The notes under the pieces were generated by a model. That model did not search any database. It had not been told where the DNA came from and worked only from the letters and a program-made list of their open reading frames with translations. Of a DNA stretch of 14,444 bases, positions 7,668 through 14,444 are shown piece after piece. The DNA is from Pseudomonadales bacterium (GTDB lineage Bacteria > Pseudomonadota > Gammaproteobacteria > Pseudomonadales > DT-91): contig JABSRR010000020.1 in NCBI GenBank assembly GCA_013215025.1, positions 2,470 to 16,913 of the forward strand. The letters run 5' to 3'. The number at the start of each line of letters is the position of its first letter. Position 1 is the stretch's first letter. A program made the translations under genes and the position numbers.

Positions 7668-8144
7668 CTACTTTGTAAATTTAATTCTGGCATTGACCAA
7701 ACCTGCTTGATTTGCAGAGTTCATCGATACCGACAGCACCGTTACGGCGTATTGCTGCTCAATCGTAGACATAAACACTAATAAGCGATCAAACGGCACT
7801 TTATCAAGCCATACCTGAGCCTCATCGCCCTTAGGCTGAAACCGTGACATCTTGAGCTCAGCCTTTTTGGCAGCCTGTTGAGCTAATTGCGACAAAGATC
7901 TAGTGTTAGCGGTACTGGGGTTATTGCCTTGTAGCTGGCGAATCTGGCTCACCGTGGTTTGCATAGAGCCTATTAGCTGCTGATTAGCCGACACACGATT
8001 TTCAAGCTGCTGCTTACTATCCAGTAAACCTAACCAAATTAAACCCACCAATACGTAAGCCACTAATGCCACCATCAGCACTATGAGCATGCTTTGATCG
8101 CGCTTTTCGAGTGCTAAAAATTTTTGCCGTAATGCGTCCATCAT
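7668..8144 (-). CDS. gspM: Type II secretion system protein M
   Basis: This 158-residue bitopic inner-membrane protein has a short cytoplasmic N-terminus (1-17, ending in the charged stretch EKRDQ), a transmembrane helix (about 18-41), a coiled-coil linker (about 43-73) and a small periplasmic domain (about 80-158) expected to adopt the ferredoxin-like fold of GspM. GspM pairs with GspL in the assembly platform that links the GspE ATPase to the pseudopilus. The ATG overlaps the gspL stop by one base (TAATG arrangement), which implies translational coupling and matched L:M synthesis. A second ATG follows immediately and would shorten the product by one residue. Confidence 0.92.
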   Translation of the reverse strand: MMDALRQKFLALEKRDQSMLIVLMVALVAYVLVGLIWLGLLDSKQQLENRVSANQQLIGSMQTTVSQIRQLQGNNPSTANTRSLSQLAQQAAKKAELKMSRFQPKGDEAQVWLDKVPFDRLLVFMSTIEQQYAVTVLSVSMNSANQAGLVNARIKFTK

Positions 8145-9538
8145 TAAGCCCCTTTCAAGGATAAGCTAGCACGCAGCTGATCATCTTGCGCATTCGAGTT
8201 TTTGATTTCAGTGTCAAAACCTGCAGCCTGGAGCGCATTAATAATGGTTTGCAAACGATCGTAGTCTTGCACCAAAAAATCCAGACGCATGGTTGAGGTT
8301 TTTGCATCATACAGTAGGCTATTCAGCTGTTCGACCTCAGCATCGGCTAACACCTGACCGGCTCGATTTAACCAGCCAATAAATTGCTGTCCACTTCCAT
8401 TCTGAGACAGCTGCTGTAATTTTCGCTGCAGCTGTTTTTGATGGTCAACAATGTTGCCGCGCGGAATTGCCTGACGAAAAATAGCGTCCATCTCAGCACG
8501 TTGCGCCAGCAGCTGCTGTTCAATCTGCGTGTTATGCACAGATAAAAATAACATTTGCGCAAGATAAACCACAGCGGCAAACAGCAATACAAAGCGCCAG
8601 GGTTTAAGCATCGAAAACCAATTCAAACTCTGTGCAAATTGGCCTTGTAAGAAGTTGAACGGTCGGATCGCCGTGGCCTGTTGCAAGGGTGATTGCGTGA
8701 CAATAAAGCTAGCGATTAATTTGGCATAATTAAACGACTGCAAGCTTAGCTGCAGCGCTGGCTCAGATGTATTGCCGTGATCCTTAAGCTCGGTATCCAG
8801 ACTATTATATAAGCTATGCGCCAGGTCAAGCTGACTGTCCTGCGCCAAAATATGTAAAGCGTGACCCTGCAAACCTGGCTGCTGTGCATATTGGCTAATG
8901 GCCAAAGTGATATGATCATGATCAACAGGGTACACAGCGTCAGCATCGACAAGCAAAGCACTATCATCGAGCACAATACAATACAGCGCCTCAGCGCCTA
9001 TACCTGCATCACTACCCGCATCTATTGCTGCATCAATATCCGCGCTGTTACTGACAGCGGTATTTTGTCTCTCAGACTGCGGTTCCGCCGTTTCTGTTGG
9101 CTGAATTAAATGCAGCATGGGCATGACTAAGGCTTGCTCGGGAATGCATAGCGTGGGAGTGATACCGATCGTCGAGAGCCGTGCCAACAGCTGTTGTAAC
9201 TGTTCGGCATCAGTTGCGGCAAGCTCTACTTTTGCGGCAGCAGGTTTCGCGTTCACCAGCTGCAAGCCATCAACATCAGACAGTATCGATTCTTCCAGCA
9301 AAAAAGGCAGCGCTTTAACAATATGCTTTCTTTCTTGCTGCGCGAATGGGATAGTTTTGAAGATGCAGTCTAACGATGAAATTACCAGCACCACTTGCTG
9401 CAAAGCGTCTTCCTGCTGTGCGGCAGCGGCTAACTGTTCTAAGTTGCCAGCAAAACTTTGACAGTGATCAATGCTATCGCCGATGTGCCAACGGAAAAAA
9501 TCTGAGTCTAGAAATGACGTTTGTATGATTGCAAGCAT
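8144..9538 (-). CDS. gspL: Type II secretion system protein L
   Basis: This 464-residue assembly-platform protein has a cytoplasmic actin-like region (about 1-300), a transmembrane helix (about 314-333) and a periplasmic region with a coiled-coil linker and a ferredoxin-like domain (about 338-464). The cytoplasmic part has the GspL-type segment KALPFLLEESILSDVDGLQL (75-94) and the conserved stretch before the membrane helix, NFLQGQFAQ (295-303). Its known role is to recruit the GspE ATPase and to contact GspM and GspF. Residues about 147-185 form a low-complexity Ala/Asp/Ser/Thr-rich linker that looks like an insertion relative to compact homologues. The ATG lies 11 nt after the gspK stop and lacks a clear Shine-Dalgarno. 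Confidence 0.93.
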   Translation of the reverse strand: MLAIIQTSFLDSDFFRWHIGDSIDHCQSFAGNLEQLAAAAQQEDALQQVVLVISSLDCIFKTIPFAQQERKHIVKALPFLLEESILSDVDGLQLVNAKPAAAKVELAATDAEQLQQLLARLSTIGITPTLCIPEQALVMPMLHLIQPTETAEPQSERQNTAVSNSADIDAAIDAGSDAGIGAEALYCIVLDDSALLVDADAVYPVDHDHITLAISQYAQQPGLQGHALHILAQDSQLDLAHSLYNSLDTELKDHGNTSEPALQLSLQSFNYAKLIASFIVTQSPLQQATAIRPFNFLQGQFAQSLNWFSMLKPWRFVLLFAAVVYLAQMLFLSVHNTQIEQQLLAQRAEMDAIFRQAIPRGNIVDHQKQLQRKLQQLSQNGSGQQFIGWLNRAGQVLADAEVEQLNSLLYDAKTSTMRLDFLVQDYDRLQTIINALQAAGFDTEIKNSNAQDDQLRASLSLKGA

Positions 9539-9549
9539 AGTGAATATTT

Positions 9550-10638
9550 TTATAAGCCGTCGGTACTGCGAGCCAAAATTTTAATAGTACCATCTTTGCG
9601 TGAGATTACACTGTCTAGATGCATCACCACATCGTCTAATTGTACATCAGATGCCAGTAAAAAATAATCGCTCGCAAGCGACATCTCTGCCCCCGGCCAA
9701 AGCACTAAACCGTTTAGGTCGTTGATTAGGCTAGAGAAGTCATCATAACCGCTTTGCTGGCGCTCAAGCAGCGTATTTAGCTCAGCCTGATCAATCGGTG
9801 CCGGCACACTGTAACCCGGTGTCAAATTTTGCAAGGCAGTTTGATCATTATCGGCGATAATCAGCGCCGACAATAATTCAACACTGGCAGTATTTAGATT
9901 AATAGCCGTATCACCGGTAGCTGGCCATACGGTGAGATGCGGCTGCAGCTTGCGAAATAAACTGACCGGTAAGTTACAGATCAAGCGCAGCTCAGAAACA
10001 GAAACTAAAGCTTGGTTTGCGGTTCGGTGTGGCGAGCGCCCAGCAATCGCGTAATAAGCATCATCTTCGCCACAGTCAAAGCCGCGGGTGTTTTGATCTT
10101 GATCAATATAGTCCAAGACACTTTCGGTGATTGATACAGCCTGATCATAACTGATCGACTGCTGATCATTATTGAAGCTTTGCAATAAGCGAATGAAAAC
10201 GCCTTGCTGCCAGGTAAAAGGGACAGCCCGCTGCCCTTGATTTGCCGACTGTCCTTGATTTGCCTGCGGGAGCAGCAAGCTATTTATATTAAAGCGGCCC
10301 TGTAAATCATACAGGCGACCGGTATAGGCACCGTTATCGAGAATAAACGGCGGCGTTTCTTGCGCCCAAAATTCAGCTAAGTGGTCGACACTGGCGCCGT
10401 TTTCTTGATCTAGCTGCGAATCTAACTCCAGTGCTTTATGCGCAATCGCCTCGGTTGCCCTGAGATAACTTTCGGCTTGCGATGCAGTGAGCTGATTTGA
10501 AGTGCGACGAATATGAAAATTATGCTCAACCGTCATGGTCGCAACCAACACCACCACAATAGACAAAATCAGCAATGACACAATTAATGCTGCGCCATTC
10601 TGCTTAAAAGCATGCTGAACGTGTGTGTTTACCATCAT
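9550..10638 (-). CDS. gspK: Type II secretion minor pseudopilin K
   Basis: This 362-residue protein is far larger than the other pseudopilins, as expected for GspK. The prepilin leader ends at G15, with mature start AALIVSLLIL. Mature position 5 is Val (V20) rather than Glu, the usual GspK exception that fits its place at the pseudopilus tip. Downstream features are LYDLQGRFNINSL (109-121) and VSVSELRLI (212-220), typical of the GspK globular domain, plus Asp-rich segments consistent with its metal sites. GspK forms the tip complex with GspI and GspJ. The ATG overlaps the gspJ stop (ATGA, 4 nt). A small in-frame duplication (ANQGQ twice, about residues 126-136) sits in a loop. Confidence 0.95.
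   Translation of the reverse strand: MMVNTHVQHAFKQNGAALIVSLLILSIVVVLVATMTVEHNFHIRRTSNQLTASQAESYLRATEAIAHKALELDSQLDQENGASVDHLAEFWAQETPPFILDNGAYTGRLYDLQGRFNINSLLLPQANQGQSANQGQRAVPFTWQQGVFIRLLQSFNNDQQSISYDQAVSITESVLDYIDQDQNTRGFDCGEDDAYYAIAGRSPHRTANQALVSVSELRLICNLPVSLFRKLQPHLTVWPATGDTAINLNTASVELLSALIIADNDQTALQNLTPGYSVPAPIDQAELNTLLERQQSGYDDFSSLINDLNGLVLWPGAEMSLASDYFLLASDVQLDDVVMHLDSVISRKDGTIKILARSTDGL
10235..10264. repeat. 18-bp in-frame duplication within gspK
   Basis: The 12-mer CCTTGATTTGCC occurs at 10235-10246 and again at 10253-10264, a period of 18 bp (six codons). It produces a doubled ANQGQ motif in a Gln-rich loop of GspK. It looks like a recent small tandem duplication that keeps the reading frame. 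Confidence 0.7.
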
Positions 10639-11318
10639 TGCAGCAGCTCTTGCTCAATGAATTCAAATTTTCGCGTCAGCACGCCCCAATTCTTGGTTTC
10701 AATCGTCATGATAGCAAATGCCGGTAAGCTGTTAAGATCATCGGCCAATTCGTCGGGCGGCCATTGCTGAATAGTTTGGGGAGATGCTAATGGATTGCTG
10801 GCATTAGCATTATCGGCTTGAATAAATGAGAGACTGAACGATTCAACATCTTCAAACAGCACGACTTTTTGCGGATCTTCACCGTAGTGATCAGGCATGG
10901 CCCAGCTATAACGCATTAAGGTTTGATCGTCTAAATAGTAGGCCACACGTTCAAGATGCGAGCGTTGAAATCGATCTAACTGGGGATTCAACTTACCACT
11001 GCGGGTGAATTCAAGATTTGGCAGTGAGAAGGCATTGTAACGAAATGCCGCTTCGAAACCATCGCCGTCTGGATTACGCACTTTTCGCGCAACAATATGG
11101 TGAAAATCTTTCTGAATAAAAAACATCGCGGTTGATAAGCGCTGTAAGGCATCACTTTGCTGCTGCGATACCTCGGCTAATCGACTGGCGCTATCCATAC
11201 TCTGGTAAGCCATGATGGCGGCAACCGCTGTAATCGATACGGCTAACAATACTTCGATTAAAGTAAAACCGCGGCTGGCTTTATGCTTAAGTGGACTAGA
11301 GTTGGGTTTAGCAGACAT
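10635..11318 (-). CDS. gspJ: Type II secretion minor pseudopilin J
   Basis: This 227-residue type IV pilin-like protein has a 17-residue basic leader ending SRG, then the mature start FTLIEVLLAV with Glu at +5 (E22), so it should be cleaved and N-methylated by the prepilin peptidase. The hydrophobic helix covers about 18-38. The globular domain has LEFTRSG (about 102-108) and RVAYYLDDQTLMRYSW, matching the GspJ pattern where a polar scaffold residue pair precedes the arginine-rich strand. It interacts with GspI and GspK in the tip complex. The ATG overlaps the gspI stop by one base (TGATG), and its own stop overlaps the gspK ATG. Confidence 0.95.
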   Translation of the reverse strand: MSAKPNSSPLKHKASRGFTLIEVLLAVSITAVAAIMAYQSMDSASRLAEVSQQQSDALQRLSTAMFFIQKDFHHIVARKVRNPDGDGFEAAFRYNAFSLPNLEFTRSGKLNPQLDRFQRSHLERVAYYLDDQTLMRYSWAMPDHYGEDPQKVVLFEDVESFSLSFIQADNANASNPLASPQTIQQWPPDELADDLNSLPAFAIMTIETKNWGVLTRKFEFIEQELLQ

Positions 11319-11857
11319 CAGTTTGACTCTGTGTTTTGTGCCGGCTCATCAGCATTGGAAGAGTCTTGATTATTAGCAGGGGTAGTCGAGGCAGTCGGCG
11401 GTTCGGCAAAAGCGGGTCTTGACTGCGGCGCTGTATCAAAGCGTCGCACAATACCTGTGAGGGTAGTAATAGCTTGCTGATCACGGTTTTCTTTGCTTAA
11501 AAATACGCTGATCTGCACACCAATAATATCTTTGAACTCTTCTTGCGGAAAAGCTTTAGCCTCACTGCGCCAGTACCAGGTTCGCCCGGCGATTTGTTCC
11601 TCTCCCTGTTGTGATTTTGCGATATTGCCGCTGCGCCGATTAGCAAAGCGAATTTCTGCCAGAGCATTTTCAGCTGCCCACTGCGCAAATAATTTATCCC
11701 GTAAATAACCGGTGTTTTCTAGCTGATTGCTCAGCGCATAAAGCATGGCCGGTAAAGCTAAAGCCAATATTGCCACCGCCACCATCACTTCAATTAAGGT
11801 AAAGCCTTTCGCCATTCTGCGCTGTAGCAATGCTTGCTCGAACCGCCAACTATTCAT
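11318..11857 (-). CDS. gspI: Type II secretion minor pseudopilin I, with C-terminal tail
   Basis: I place the start at the ATG at 11857. It overlaps the end of gspH by 8 nt and has an AGG six bases upstream. The open frame extends back to a TTG at 11887, which is less convincing. From this start the protein has 179 residues: an 18-residue leader ending MAKG, the mature start FTLIEVMVAV with Glu +5 (E23), the hydrophobic helix (19-42), and a compact domain with FAQWAAENALAEIR (57-70) and RTWYWR (92-97), both typical of GspI. GspI seeds the tip complex with GspJ and GspK. Residues about 141-179 form a Pro/Ala/Ser/Asn-rich, probably disordered extension beyond the usual length of about 120-130 residues. 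An ATG at 11815 (leader MAKG only) is an alternative start without a Shine-Dalgarno. Confidence 0.9.
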   Translation of the reverse strand: MNSWRFEQALLQRRMAKGFTLIEVMVAVAILALALPAMLYALSNQLENTGYLRDKLFAQWAAENALAEIRFANRRSGNIAKSQQGEEQIAGRTWYWRSEAKAFPQEEFKDIIGVQISVFLSKENRDQQAITTLTGIVRRFDTAPQSRPAFAEPPTASTTPANNQDSSNADEPAQNTESN

Positions 11858-12497
11858 CTTCAGCCTGCCCAGGTAACAAAAACTCAAACTGCGCCATGAA
11901 ATTTGCTTTTATGGTGTAGATATTGGGTTCAGAAAAATTTTGCGCATCGACTCCGTTATCAATCAGCTGTAAAACAAAATTTTGCGTTTCACCACTGGAT
12001 AAAAAATAAATATCAGGCTCTAGTAATGCCTGTTGTTGAACATTTTGATCTAATTCAAAAAGTCGCCTGTCCTGTTTTTCAATGTCACCCAACATGACCT
12101 CTTCTTGATTGATGCTTAGGCTTAGCGTTAGGCCAGGCATGAGCTCATGCTCAGCTAGGTCCTCAGTCTCAATCAGCTGCCATAGCTTGAGCTCAGGATC
12201 ATAAAGCATAAATTGATAGCGCCAACGCTCTGGCACGTCACTAGTATCAAGATCAAACCGCACACCTAACTGTCGCCGGTAAAATACCGCCTCACTTACG
12301 GCCAGCTGCAGCGCTTGGTACAGGGCACGCGCTTGCCCTTGAACCTGCTGACGTCGATTACCGTCACCAACCGATAGCACCACAACAGACATCAGCATGC
12401 CAATGATTAGCATCACAAATAAAATTTCAATTAACGAAAAACCCCGCTGCTTCTGCTGCGGGGTTTTATTTATGGGTGAAGTTATCGATTGTAACAT
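11850..12497 (-). CDS. gspH: Type II secretion minor pseudopilin H
   Basis: I use the ATG at 12497, giving 215 residues. A TTG two codons earlier also keeps the frame open but has no support. The leader is 19 residues ending QRG, with mature start FSLIEILFVM and Glu +5 at E24. The hydrophobic helix is about 20-43. The following DGNRRQQVQGQARALYQALQ (46-65) matches the GspH pattern in which an Arg/Gln-rich helix leads into the globular domain. GspH joins the shaft to the GspI/J/K tip. No clear Shine-Dalgarno is visible before the start. Codons 11-20 are occupied exactly by a perfect terminator-like hairpin (see the separate entry), which is unusual within a coding region. Confidence 0.92.
   Translation of the reverse strand: MLQSITSPINKTPQQKQRGFSLIEILFVMLIIGMLMSVVVLSVGDGNRRQQVQGQARALYQALQLAVSEAVFYRRQLGVRFDLDTSDVPERWRYQFMLYDPELKLWQLIETEDLAEHELMPGLTLSLSINQEEVMLGDIEKQDRRLFELDQNVQQQALLEPDIYFLSSGETQNFVLQLIDNGVDAQNFSEPNIYTIKANFMAQFEFLLPGQAEDE
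12438..12467 (-). terminator. Terminator-like hairpin inside the gspH leader codons
   Basis: The arm AAAACCCCGC pairs perfectly with GCGGGGTTTT over 10 bp across a 10-nt loop, covering 12438-12447 and 12458-12467. On the minus (gsp) strand the right arm runs into five Ts (ending at 12437). On the plus strand it ends TTTTATTT, so the element has the form of a bidirectional intrinsic terminator. It coincides exactly with gspH codons 11-20 (K11 to F20), spanning the prepilin cleavage site. The structure is seen directly; whether it terminates or attenuates transcription is inferred. Confidence 0.55.
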
Positions 12498-12533
12498 CGG
12501 CAAAAAAGTGATTATCGAAAGTGTTTAGCGTTT

Positions 12534-12552
12534 CTAGGCTTTTTAACCCTAG
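12534..12552 (-). other. Small stem-loop just after the gspG stop
   Basis: CTAGG (12534-12538) and CCTAG (12548-12552) form a 5-bp inverted repeat with a 9-nt A/T-rich loop, beginning one base after the gspG stop codon. It has no T-tract, so it may be only a weak 3' mRNA hairpin. Its location between the major pseudopilin gene and gspH is the main reason to note it. Confidence 0.3.
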
Positions 12553-12553
12553 C

Positions 12554-12994
12554 TTAGTCACCTAACTCCCAATTGCCCATATCTTGATTTTCACCTTCAC
12601 CGCCAGCAATACCGTCTGCGCCGTAGGTATAAATATCAAAACTGCCATTCTCGCCCGGACTAAGGTATAAATAAGCTGAGCCCCAAGGGTCTTTCGGCAG
12701 CTTTTCCATATAGCCGCCTTCACGGAAATTTCTTGGCTGCGGTGAAATATCGCTTGGCGTAATCAATGCGTCTAAGCCCTGCTCTGTTGAGGGGTAAGTA
12801 AAATTATCAAGCTTATACATTTTTAAGGCCGTTGAGATATTAGCAAAATCAGCCGCCGCTTTTTTCTTGCGCGCATCCTCGGCTTGGCCAATCACTCGCG
12901 GACCGATAATTGAGGCTAATAGGCCTATAATCACCAACACCACCATAATCTCGATCAGACTAAAGCCAGATGATTTGTTGTGTAACACTTTCAT
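12554..12994 (-). CDS. gspG: Type II secretion major pseudopilin G
   Basis: This 146-residue protein is a canonical GspG. It has a 10-residue leader ending SSG, mature start FSLIEIMVVL with Glu +5 (E15), and a long N-terminal helix continuing into the globular domain. Diagnostic stretches are KMYKLDNFTYPSTEQGLDAL (58-77), GGYMEKLPKDPWG (93-105) and the C-terminal calcium-binding loop containing D127 and D138 (GADGIAGGEG). It polymerises into the pseudopilus shaft that pushes folded exoproteins through the GspD secretin. The start is supported by AGGA six bases before the ATG. It lies 34 nt after gspF. Two hairpins follow, one after the stop and one inside gspH, which may favour its expression over the minor pseudopilins. 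Confidence 0.98.
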   Translation of the reverse strand: MKVLHNKSSGFSLIEIMVVLVIIGLLASIIGPRVIGQAEDARKKKAAADFANISTALKMYKLDNFTYPSTEQGLDALITPSDISPQPRNFREGGYMEKLPKDPWGSAYLYLSPGENGSFDIYTYGADGIAGGEGENQDMGNWELGD

Positions 12995-13028
12995 AGTAAA
13001 TCCTAGGTAAAACCGGTCAATTATTAAA

Positions 13029-14264
13029 TTAAGTTAGAGTATTCAGATCCATTATCGGCAATAAAATCGCAATCACAATGGTCATGACGATACCGCTCAT
13101 CAATACAATCATCAGTGGCTCAATCACCGCCACCAGTCCACTGATCGTCATATCAATCTCGCGTTCCTGGTTATTTGCCACTTTTTCCAACATCGCTTCC
13201 AGCTCACCCGCTTGTTCACCGGCACCGACCATATGTACCAACATTGGTGGAAATTCGCCACTGCTATCAAGCGCGCGACTAAACGATTTACCTTCTTGCA
13301 CATCGTCAGCAACTGTTTGCGCCACCGCCTGTAATACAACATTATTCATTACCGCTGAGCCTATACGCAGTGATTGCAAAAGAGGCACACCCGAGGCTAC
13401 TAACATGCTTAATGTGGATGAAAAACGCGCGGTTTCAATGGTGCGGTATAAATTTGAGAAAAATGGTAGCTTTAATAATATTTGATGCAGCTTTTTTTTC
13501 GGCGCAGGCTTTTGTAAATATCGCCTTAAGAAAAACAAGCCAAGTACAATCACAATTAAACTGAGCAGACCATAGTTAACCATATAATCGCTGACCGCGA
13601 TTAGAGCCTGTGTAATACCCGGCAGTTCGCTGCCTTTGGTATCAAACACTTTGACCAAATTTGGCACCACTTTCACCATCAGGGCAGCAACCACTGCAAA
13701 GGCAACCAATGATAGAATCAATGGATATATCATCGCCGATTTAATTTTTTGCTGGGTAAACTGTGAGCTCTCGGTATAGTCGGCGAGACGCTCTAAAACT
13801 ACACCTAAAAATCCTGCCGATTCACCGGCCTTTACCATCGCTTGGTACATACCGCTAAACACTTTAGGAAACTCACCCAGTGCATAAGCCAAACTATGCC
13901 CTTCTAATACGCGCGCACGTAAATCTAAAATCATCGACTTAATCTGTGGCTTACTGGTTTGTTGCGCACTGGCTTGTAATGCCTCATCCAAAGGCATATT
14001 TGACCTTACCAAGGTTGAGAGCTGGCGCGTAAATAGCGCCAACTCACTTGGTTTAAGCTTGACCGCATTGAATGACTGCAGCCACGATGTGGAGTTGGCA
14101 CTGCTGCTGGCAGCTTTCAACTGAGTGCCAGATTCGGACACTTGCAATGGCTTTAAACCCTGCTCACGCAGCAGTTGACGAATTTGACGCGCTGAATCAC
14201 CCTCAATAACGCCCTTGGTTTTTTTGCCATTCGCATTAAGCGCTTGATAGTTAAATGCGGCCAT
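13029..14264 (-). CDS. gspF: Type II secretion inner-membrane platform protein F
   Basis: This 411-residue polytopic protein has the GspF layout: an N-terminal cytoplasmic segment opening MAAFNYQALNANGKK, a first T2SSF domain (about 73-196), a transmembrane pair (about 177-200 and 231-247), a second T2SSF domain (about 276-398) and a C-terminal hydrophobic segment (about 375-405). Repeated family motifs are KAGESAG in domain 1 (145-151) and GAGEQAG in domain 2 (347-353), followed by the LE-rich stretch. It is the central inner-membrane platform on which GspE, GspL and GspM assemble. A strong Shine-Dalgarno (AAAGGTGAGG) overlaps the gspE stop codon, and the gap to gspE is 9 nt. Confidence 0.98.
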   Translation of the reverse strand: MAAFNYQALNANGKKTKGVIEGDSARQIRQLLREQGLKPLQVSESGTQLKAASSSANSTSWLQSFNAVKLKPSELALFTRQLSTLVRSNMPLDEALQASAQQTSKPQIKSMILDLRARVLEGHSLAYALGEFPKVFSGMYQAMVKAGESAGFLGVVLERLADYTESSQFTQQKIKSAMIYPLILSLVAFAVVAALMVKVVPNLVKVFDTKGSELPGITQALIAVSDYMVNYGLLSLIVIVLGLFFLRRYLQKPAPKKKLHQILLKLPFFSNLYRTIETARFSSTLSMLVASGVPLLQSLRIGSAVMNNVVLQAVAQTVADDVQEGKSFSRALDSSGEFPPMLVHMVGAGEQAGELEAMLEKVANNQEREIDMTISGLVAVIEPLMIVLMSGIVMTIVIAILLPIMDLNTLT

Positions 14265-14273
14265 GCCTCACCT

Positions 14274-14444
14274 TTAGGCTGCTGTCACACGCAACACTTC
14301 TTCAAGCGTTGTTTCACCAGCTAACACACGCTTGAAGCCATCATCACGAATTGATGGGTAATGCGCTCTGGCATACTGCTCGATTTCTTGTTCATTCAGC
14401 GCATCGTGAATATACCGTCGTATCGTATCGTCAACCTCGATATA
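14274..14444 (-). CDS. gspE: Type II secretion ATPase E, C-terminal fragment
   Basis: The minus strand encodes 56 residues in an open frame that enters from beyond the window and ends with TAA at 14276-14274. The end of the protein, with DDTIRRYIHDALNEQEIEQY, RDDGFKRVLAGETTLEEVLRVT and a short AA tail, matches the extreme C-terminus of GspE ATPases, where this helical region follows the nucleotide-binding core. The Walker A, Walker B, Asp box and tetracysteine motifs are outside the window. It is the first visible gene of the secretion run, 9 nt ahead of gspF. Confidence 0.93.
   Translation of the reverse strand, partial: YIEVDDTIRRYIHDALNEQEIEQYARAHYPSIRDDGFKRVLAGETTLEEVLRVTAA

Noticed and set aside
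9117..9461. Plus-strand open frame of 114 codons, Cys/Ser-rich
   Set aside because: It is antisense to gspL. Its composition reflects the reverse of Gln/Ala codons (GCTGCTGTTG-type sequence), and no family or ribosome-binding site supports it.
11858..11887. Upstream TTG start for gspI (10 extra codons)
   Set aside because: It would lengthen the leader and the overlap with gspH without a better ribosome-binding site. The ATG at 11857 has an AGG at good spacing.
12498..12503. TTG start for gspH two codons before the ATG
   Set aside because: No Shine-Dalgarno favours it, and the ATG at 12497 gives a normal prepilin leader.

Overview
The window reads as a stretch of chromosome from a gammaproteobacterium of roughly middling GC content. 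The evidence is a complete-looking type II secretion (T2SS) gene run in the order gspE-F-G-H-I-J-K-L-M-N, a slyX gene and a glycerate-dehydrogenase-like gene. A marine or free-living lineage is plausible, but nothing in the sequence fixes the genus. Every gene I can support lies on the minus strand, so the biological reading order runs from base 14444 down to base 1. No RNA gene, insertion sequence, integrase or CRISPR array was found, and no intergenic gap exceeds 150 bases.

Right and centre (14444 to 6846): the T2SS locus. The window opens inside the last 56 codons of gspE (ATPase). It continues through gspF (inner-membrane platform), gspG (major pseudopilin), gspH, gspI, gspJ and gspK (minor pseudopilins), gspL and gspM (assembly platform) and gspN. 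Gene junctions are very tight: H/I overlap by 8 nt, I/J by 1, J/K by 4, L/M by 1, and the other gaps are at most about 56 nt. This indicates one polycistronic unit with translational coupling. gspC and gspD are not in the window. An AEC-family (auxin efflux carrier-like) transporter starts 3 nt after the gspN stop and looks like the last gene of this run.

The clearest unexplained structure is a perfect 10-bp/10-nt/10-bp hairpin with A-tract and T-tract flanks. It occupies exactly codons 11-20 of gspH and overlaps the prepilin cleavage site. It has the form of a bidirectional intrinsic terminator, placed directly after the major pseudopilin gene, where partial termination could set major/minor pseudopilin stoichiometry.

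Left-centre (5948 to 4553): a 147-bp gap containing six phased 13-bp tandem repeats, then a D-2-hydroxyacid dehydrogenase resembling glycerate/hydroxypyruvate reductases, then slyX.

Left (4552 to 1): a 143-bp gap with an inverted repeat and an AT-rich promoter-like stretch, then a large hybrid sensor kinase (two transmembrane segments, HAMP, GAF-like, HisKA, HATPase_c, a degenerate receiver and two intact receivers). It is followed 21 nt later by an ABC1/AarF-type atypical kinase gene cut off by the window edge.
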